Part shown: piece by piece, positions 58,925 to 64,000 of the stretch
How the letters are laid out: every line of letters starts with the position of its first letter
How positions within the stretch are numbered: the stretch's first letter is position 1
Origin: Neodiprion pinetum
Taxonomy: Eukaryota; Arthropoda; Insecta; Hymenoptera; Diprionidae
DNA: 64,000 bases
Assembly (NCBI RefSeq): GCF_021155775.2
Contig: NC_060232.1
Coordinates: 14,172,251-14,236,250, forward strand
Direction: 5' to 3'
The notes under the pieces: model-generated
Seen by the model: only the letters and a program-made list of their open reading frames with translations
Database searches by the model: none
Told to the model about the DNA's origin: nothing
Position numbers and translations under genes: made by a program

Positions 58925-59749
58925 TTAGTTTTTTGCCGGACGTAAGTACAGACCCATTCCGCTGCGGTAGGGTCGCAGGTATGATTCCTTGCCCAAAGCA
59001 ATCGCCTCTATTATTGTATTGTGCCGTTTGGTCTCGTTCAACCGATGTTTGTTGACACTAGCTTTGTTGACAGCTTCAGCTATACCCGCAGTACCACCCG
59101 CGAGAGCCTCAGTAGCGCTTAGACCGGCCAGAATTGTAATGAGAAACGGCAGGATGCCGCCAAATTTATCAGGCACAGGTATAACGCGAGGCATACGAAT
59201 ATTATTCCCAGTCCCACACGCAGCCGCACGAGCACCCGCCAATGCCGACTCGACGGCTTGATAACCCGGTCGCATGGCGACCTTTGCTGCTGTGATGATG
59301 GATTTAAGATTCACTGTTCTCTTCCGCTGTTCACTCTTCCCGCCTGTTCTGGATTTCTTTTTCGCAGCCGCTCCAAGTTTCGAACGCTTCGCAGCTAAGC
59401 CCATTCCGAGTTTAGATTTAGCCTTCATGGTGTTTGTGACTCCCCAGGCTACAGCCTTTTCACCCACACTAGCGTCCTTGGCCAAGACGCGATTCCACGC
59501 CTTCTCAGCGAGCGCTTTGTCGGCAAGATTTCTCGCTGCGATATCGCGATTCGTTGCGTATGCAATGTCGTGGTCTTTACATGCAGCATCCAGCGGATTG
59601 ATCCCCAAATCTCCACGAGCCAACCTCTTGGCCAATTTCGTTCCAGGTCCGCAGTACTGATACCCTGGCACATGCAATTCAACTGGGAGATGATTGATGA
59701 TTTTATTCAACAAACCACCACCGCGTTTCTTCCGTGTGCACGTTCTCAT
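58925..59749 (-). CDS. PLA2-like virion protein
   Basis: 274 residues, uninterrupted. Basic N-terminus, then the calcium loop YCGPGT (about residue 33) and the catalytic DAACKDHDIAY (about 54-64) of the phospholipase A2 fold, as in parvovirus VP1 unique regions, where the activity opens endosomal membranes. The middle is Lys/Ala-rich and the region around residues 200-230 is hydrophobic (FGGILPFLITILAGLSATEA). First gene of the minus-strand virion cluster, divergent from the ATPase. Membrane breaching during entry is an inference from the domain. Confidence 0.85.
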   Translation of the reverse strand: MRTCTRKKRGGGLLNKIINHLPVELHVPGYQYCGPGTKLAKRLARGDLGINPLDAACKDHDIAYATNRDIAARNLADKALAEKAWNRVLAKDASVGEKAVAWGVTNTMKAKSKLGMGLAAKRSKLGAAAKKKSRTGGKSEQRKRTVNLKSIITAAKVAMRPGYQAVESALAGARAAACGTGNNIRMPRVIPVPDKFGGILPFLITILAGLSATEALAGGTAGIAEAVNKASVNKHRLNETKRHNTIIEAIALGKESYLRPYRSGMGLYLRPAKN

Positions 59750-59836
59750 AGTCGGGCAACAACTAACGTTACTTCCATAAAAGGAGGAATTTATATACCG
59801 TCATCTTAGTTCTCGTTGTCATACTAACGAAACATC
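59750..59836. promoter_or_regulatory. Divergent promoter region
   Basis: 87 bp between the starts of the minus-strand virion cluster and the plus-strand ATPase. Contains tttatatacc near 59790, a possible TATA box. The same arrangement exists at 64-135 in the left copy. Confidence 0.4.
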
Positions 59837-60540
59837 ATGAGATTTCAAGATCAGCCCGATGAACTACCTGTCGCGAGTTTTGATAAAATGGTTCGACGTG
59901 GAAAAAGAAAGATAGAAAAACGACATAGAAAATTGCTGCCAAATACCGTTAGAGCAATTTTTTGCGGGCCATCCAATTGTGGTAAAACTAACGCTCTTCT
60001 CTCACTCATCACCCACGGCAATGGATTGCGATTCGAAAATGTCTACGTCTATTCGAAATCTCTGACCCAGCCAAACTATCAATTTTTAGAAAAGTTACTA
60101 GAACCCGTGCGGGGTGTGGGTTATTTCCAGTTTCGTGAGAACGATGAGGTTGTAAAACCGGAAGATGCTCACCCCAACTCTGTTATGATTTTCGATGATG
60201 TAGCCTGTCAAAAGCAAGGTAATATCAGAGCATACTTCAGCATGGGCAGGCATCACAATGTCGATAGCTTTTATCTAAGTCAAACGTATGCGTGCATTCC
60301 AAAACACCTAGTGCGTGACAATGCAAACTTATTGTTGCTATTTCGGCAGGATGATATGAATCTGAAACATATCTAAAACGATCATGTGAACACAGACATG
60401 GCGTATCAGCAATATAAAGACTTGTGCTCGGCATGCTGCAATGATGACAATTACAGTTTTACCGTAATTGACAAGGATAGCGGAATCAATGGGAGGCGAT
60501 ATGGGAAGGGGTTTGACTGCTTTATAAGCATAAACTATAT
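59837..60540 (+). pseudogene. Polinton A32-like packaging ATPase, one stop near the C-terminus
   Basis: Open from ATG 59837 to a TAA at 60374-60376 (179 residues). The same frame continues with conserved C-terminal sequence (NTDMAYQQYKDLCSACC, VIDKDSGINGRRYGKGFD) to about 60540, so the TAA is a nonsense change at a position that is probably Tyr in relatives. Walker A GPSNCGKT near residue 44, Walker B VMIFDDVA, then MGRHHNVDSFYLSQTY. The ATPase core is complete, so the shortened protein might still fold. It would drive genome packaging. Confidence 0.93.
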
Positions 60541-60579
60541 AAACTTGCACAGTTTCATCGCAACAATAGAGTCGGCAAC

Positions 60580-62008
60580 ATGGAGAGTGCCAAGATTCGT
60601 AAACATAGCGATACATTGAGTCAAATATCAAAAGCATCCGATGTCGTACGGCGGAAGCATAAGACGCTCAAGTTGGACAAGGATACGACCGAACAGGTTG
60701 TGGGAGAGGTGTTCAAGCCTTTAGTAACACTGTTGCAAGAATTGGTTGATACCTCAAAACAGCGGCAGCAGCATATTAAACATGAAATTAAAACGGAACT
60801 ACCGGATGTGGCAATGAAAAAAGAGGAAGAAAAAGATCACGAGAGTACCGGGGATGATGATGATCATGAGGAGAATGAGGATATGGATAAGGGGAATTTC
60901 ATGGATGCGAATGATAAAACACTGAAGTTTGGTGAAATTTCGACTACAAGTACGCCGGTGAAGAAAACAACGGATTCCACGGCGCAATATTTGAAAATGT
61001 TCAGCACAAGCAAAAGGAGGGATTTGGATACCACATACGGTGTTCGAAAGTTGACAAACGGTATGATGATTGGCGATACACCGATCAATTTCATTGATAA
61101 TCTGGTCAATGTGGGGGGATAAAAGTTATGAGAGAACACCTAGATTACTCGAAATACTGTTTAAAAAATCACCCGATGCATCGATTGTAAATGATGCGGA
61201 TAGGAATAATTACATCAAAATTTTAACGACGACAAATGCGCATCGAAACATTACCAAGCCGATGGAAGCCTTCGAGATGATTTAAAACGCGCAAAGTATA
61301 TAAATTTCATTGCACAACACGTCGGCGCGCCGAAAAAATCAGATAAAGGCTTACCTGACTATAAGATTGCGCGGAAGGAGGGGCAAGATGTTGATTACGT
61401 CTACTGGGATGATCCACATGAAATTGTAGATCGCCTCCGGCTGCTTATGGCGTCACAGGCTGCAGGCAATACCAACCATTCCAACGGAATAGTCTCCATT
61501 ATTGAAGAGTTGCGCGAGGCCGGAATCGTTTATTAGCGGCGTGTAAACATAAAATCATCATTTGTTCAGTGACCGTCCAGTGATGAGCATAGACATATTC
61601 GGACGACACTCGAAGCGTGGTGGTGGTGGTAAAAAATTTATTCGAGGGCCTCCGAGTGTTGGATTCAAAACCACCAACGACAATCAGTACGATATAGACA
61701 GCAAACGATTGTGTAATATCGCTGATCCGCAGATAGAAAACGATGCCATTTCCCTACAAGTTCTCAATACCGCTTTACGATCTATGGCTGTGGATATTGT
61801 GGATACTTTTCAATCAAATTTTGAGAGTTTCGCGCATAATCACAACGAGGAGTTGAAACAGCTACGCATAAATAACAAAATCGTAGAAAACGCGTTGAGT
61901 CGCATCAAACATATTAGGGAGCAAGCAACACCGACGCTGGCACAGACCAGCAGGGAATTAGTATCGATTGAGGAACCAAAGTGGTTGGACGACAATTCGA
62001 AAAATTAA
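60580..62008 (+). pseudogene. Polinton structural protein with fibre-like motif, broken
   Basis: Homolog of 886-2183. The first frame (60580-61122, 180 residues) is Lys/Glu/Asp-rich and ends at a TAA after NLVNVGG. Homology resumes in another frame (ERTPRLLEILFKKSP) and again around 61380-61535 (DPHEIVDRLRLLMASQAAGN). The last frame, 61562-62008, has a glycine-rich segment, GPPSVGFKTT and YDIDSKRLCNIADP, then a helical tail. At least three stops or shifts. The ATG at 60580 overlaps the tail of the ATPase read-through frame in a different register. Confidence 0.75.
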
Positions 62009-62028
62009 AAGGTGAACAGTTGGGAACA

Positions 62029-62948
62029 ATGAAGACTGTAATAGCTGCCGAACTTCACAGACAGGCTCGACGCAACTATCCGCGCCGATTCGTAGATGTA
62101 CGCGGACTGGATGAGACCTGGTAAGCTGATCTCGTCGATATGACCGCATACAGCTCGTGCAACAAGGGATACAAATACCTACTAACAATCATCGATATAT
62201 TTTCCAAGTACGCGTGGGCGGTGCCGATAAAGTCCAAGAGTGGGAAAGATGTTGCCGCTGCCATGAAATCTGTACTGATCCAGAGTCGTATACCTACACA
62301 TCTGCACGTTGATCGAGGCAAAGAGTTTTACAAAGCGAATTCAAAGCCCTCGTGAAGCATCACAATATCAACATGTATTCGATATTTAGCAACTTAAAGG
62401 CGTCGATATGCGAACGTTTCAATCGAACATTGAAGAATAAAATGTGGAAGCGGTTTACTCCCCAAGGATCGTACGAGTGGATTAATATTTTGGATGATTT
62501 AATGAAGTCCTACAACAACACCAAACATCGCACGATTCGGATGAAACCGGTGGATGTTAGCACGGAGAATGAAAAACAGCTGTATCGTAGCGTGTACAAG
62601 CCTCGGCAAATCAAACGAAGTGATCGAGCGCGGAAATTCAACGTAGGCGATCGAGTTCGAATCAGCAAGTACAAGAATGTATTCGAAAAAGGCTATACAC
62701 CCAATTGGACGACAGAAATATTCACCGTGAGTGAGGTGAAAAATACCAATCCGCCCACCTACAAACTTACCGATAATCAAGATCATCCCATCGAGGGGGG
62801 CTTCTACGAGGAAGAGCTCGCCAAAGTGAAATATCCCGACGGCTACCTTGTGGAGAAAGTATTACGCAAACGAGGGAATCTGTTCTATGTAAAGTGGTTG
62901 GGTTTTGATAGTTCGCACAATAGTTGGATAAATAAAACAGACATGTAA
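62029..62948 (+). pseudogene. Polinton retroviral-type integrase with chromodomain, one stop and one frameshift
   Basis: Starts at ATG 62029. An in-frame TAA at 62122-62124 replaces the Gln of the conserved W-Q-A-D motif. A one-base loss occurs near 62341, after which the frame to 62948 is open. Catalytic residues remain: Asp in ADLVDM, Asp in HVDRGKEFY and Glu in SICERFNRTL, about 33 residues after the second Asp. A chromodomain follows at the C-terminus (YLVEKVLRKRGNLFYVKWLG). The linker missing from the left copy is present here. Confidence 0.93.
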
Positions 62949-63055
62949 CATAATTTGTATGTATTTTACGAATTATAATAAAAGATTTTGAATGTACAAA
63001 TATTTCCACATTTTATCTCCTTTGTACGCACATGTGCAATACTCTGTACTATGAA

Positions 63056-63111
<56 letters not shown>

Positions 63112-63404
63112 TAATATACAATTTTGCCATACGATTATTACACATTTTATTTTTTGGAAAACTTTTTTTCATTTTCTGAAAACTTTTCTCGAGGTGAACA
63201 AATAAATATGAATAATTTCTCGATATATTATTAATAATAAATAAATAAATAAAGAATTGCTGAGTATATGAATTCACATTTTCAAATCCATTAAATATCG
63301 TACTGATGGTGAAACGTTTCCGCCTGATGGTGGATCGTCCGAGGTGTCAAACATCAAATATTCACATCAATTTTACGTCTACAGTTTTATCCTATAGCTA
63401 TTGG
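62949..63404. repeat. Convergent spacer with (aat)n microsatellite at about 63056-63110
   Basis: AT-rich region between integrase and PolB 3' ends. AATAAA-like words lie at about 62979 and 63200-63255. Confidence 0.85.
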
Positions 63405-64000
63405 GAGGCTGCGTCAAACCCCCAAGGTACGGTGTCGGTGTGCCCAGGTATCAATTGCCGTTTGTCATCCTGCCAACTCAGAGCCAATTTTTTTTATACG
63501 ATCGTGCTTACTTCGTGCTTACTTCGCCATTATTTTCATCCTTCATTAGCATTGTCATTAGCATACACATTGTCGGGTGGATAGTCAGAGGTATCAAACA
63601 TTGTATTTACATCACGTTTGATGATATTGTAGATATTAGGCACATTGAATTAATAAATAAGGCTGTCTGTGTCGGTATACATCAATTTGACTTGTTTATT
63701 CGAAAAGCTGGTTTTAATATAATTATAGTGGAAATCGTAGAGAAAGATTTTTGACAGATCTAGAACTGATGCGCCGACGTAAATAGGTTTGGCGAAGTGA
63801 ACTTTGACACGATTCATTACAATGATAACCATATCATCGCCAAATACGGTGCAGCTGTGAAAGTTTGTTCGGGCAATAAGCGTTCTCGCGCCACCTCTCC
63901 CCTCCCATTTTGTGACCAAATTAACATCTTTATGATTTCACACATTCTCCATAGTCTTGCCGAACACCGCGTTATTCATGAGTTTGTAAAAGTTTTTCTC
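63405..64000 (-). pseudogene. Polinton protein-primed DNA polymerase B, C-terminal part, broken
   Basis: Enters from the right edge. Motif B is read as FYKLMNNAVFGKTMENV, followed by a TGA at 63938-63940 in place of a conserved residue. Motif C is YTDTDSLIY, followed by TAA at 63650-63652. Then comes FDTSDYPPDNVYA, and a large part of the C-terminal domain seen in the left copy is missing before the VPWG-like end near 63410. Polymerase activity is not expected. The exonuclease and N-terminal regions lie outside the window. Confidence 0.88.

Larger units (their letters stand above)
55589..64000 (+). mobile_element. Polinton/Maverick (adintovirus-like) element, right copy, open at right window edge
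   Basis: The left terminus is placed at 55589 (agtgg) from its match to the orphan terminus at 21673. Inside are terminal repeats, then MCP, small ORF, penton, protease and PLA2-like genes on minus, followed by ATPase, fibre-like gene and integrase on plus and PolB on minus. All hallmark Polinton functions except an intact polymerase are visible. Lesions are few in the virion genes and more frequent in the integrase, fibre-like gene and polymerase. The element runs off the window, so its right terminus and target duplication are unseen. Confidence 0.95.

Noticed and set aside
62966..63277. Ile-rich ORFs on both strands
   Set aside because: Translation of the (aat)n microsatellite.

Overview
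The window looks like AT-rich, repeat-laden nuclear DNA of an arthropod, most likely an insect. A hymenopteran is plausible but not proven. Almost everything recognisable is mobile. Host coding sequence is limited to a few short spliced exons. There is no operonic prokaryotic gene content, no rRNA and no CRISPR.

Both ends of the window carry a Polinton/Maverick (adintovirus-like) element in the same orientation. The left copy (1-6208, entering from outside the window) shows the first codons of a phospholipase-A2-like capsid-associated gene (-), then a packaging ATPase (+), a structural/fibre-like gene (+), a retroviral-type integrase with chromodomain (+), and a convergent protein-primed DNA polymerase B (-). 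It ends in a terminal region at about 6208. Every visible gene in it is broken. The right copy (about 55589 to beyond 64000) shows the same replication side preceded by a full virion module on the minus strand: PLA2-like protein, adenain-like protease, penton-like minor capsid, a 60-residue small protein and the double-jelly-roll major capsid. The genes are tightly spaced or overlapping. Protease core and PLA2-like frames are open, the major capsid has one homopolymer shift and the minor capsid one stop. ATPase, integrase and polymerase carry more lesions. Together the genes cover packaging, integration, replication, capsid maturation and shell. Both elements have 32-bp tandem repeats just inside their termini. 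An orphan third terminus of the same type sits at 21146-21673.

Between them, 6.2-13.4 kb holds small inverted-repeat elements (6975-7035, 7197-7519, 8450-9180), a candidate four-exon gene (up to 10256), a THAP zinc-finger fragment (-), a roughly 110-bp tandem satellite and a tRNA-like sequence. A structurally complete two-ORF non-LTR retrotransposon (13437-18350, minus strand) is flanked by a perfect 19-bp target duplication. A decayed hAT transposase of the ZMYM1/DUF4371 type (18.5-21.15 kb) follows, then the orphan Polinton end and a solo LTR (21834-22486).

From 22.5 to 37.9 kb lies mostly non-coding sequence with isolated exons. These include a phase-compatible pair on the minus strand (31132-31328 and 27081-27373) encoding a Pro/Gln-rich C-terminus. 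An OTU-protease-like ORF with a basic companion lies near GC hairpins (28.6-29.7 kb). At 37.95-43.65 kb is a GC-rich, multiply broken LOA/R1-type LINE (gag-like, endonuclease, RT, RNase H). At 43.6-55.6 kb there is mostly unannotated AT-rich DNA, a possible LTR near 47 kb, and a nested pair of inverted-repeat elements (49736-52290 around 50173-51816).
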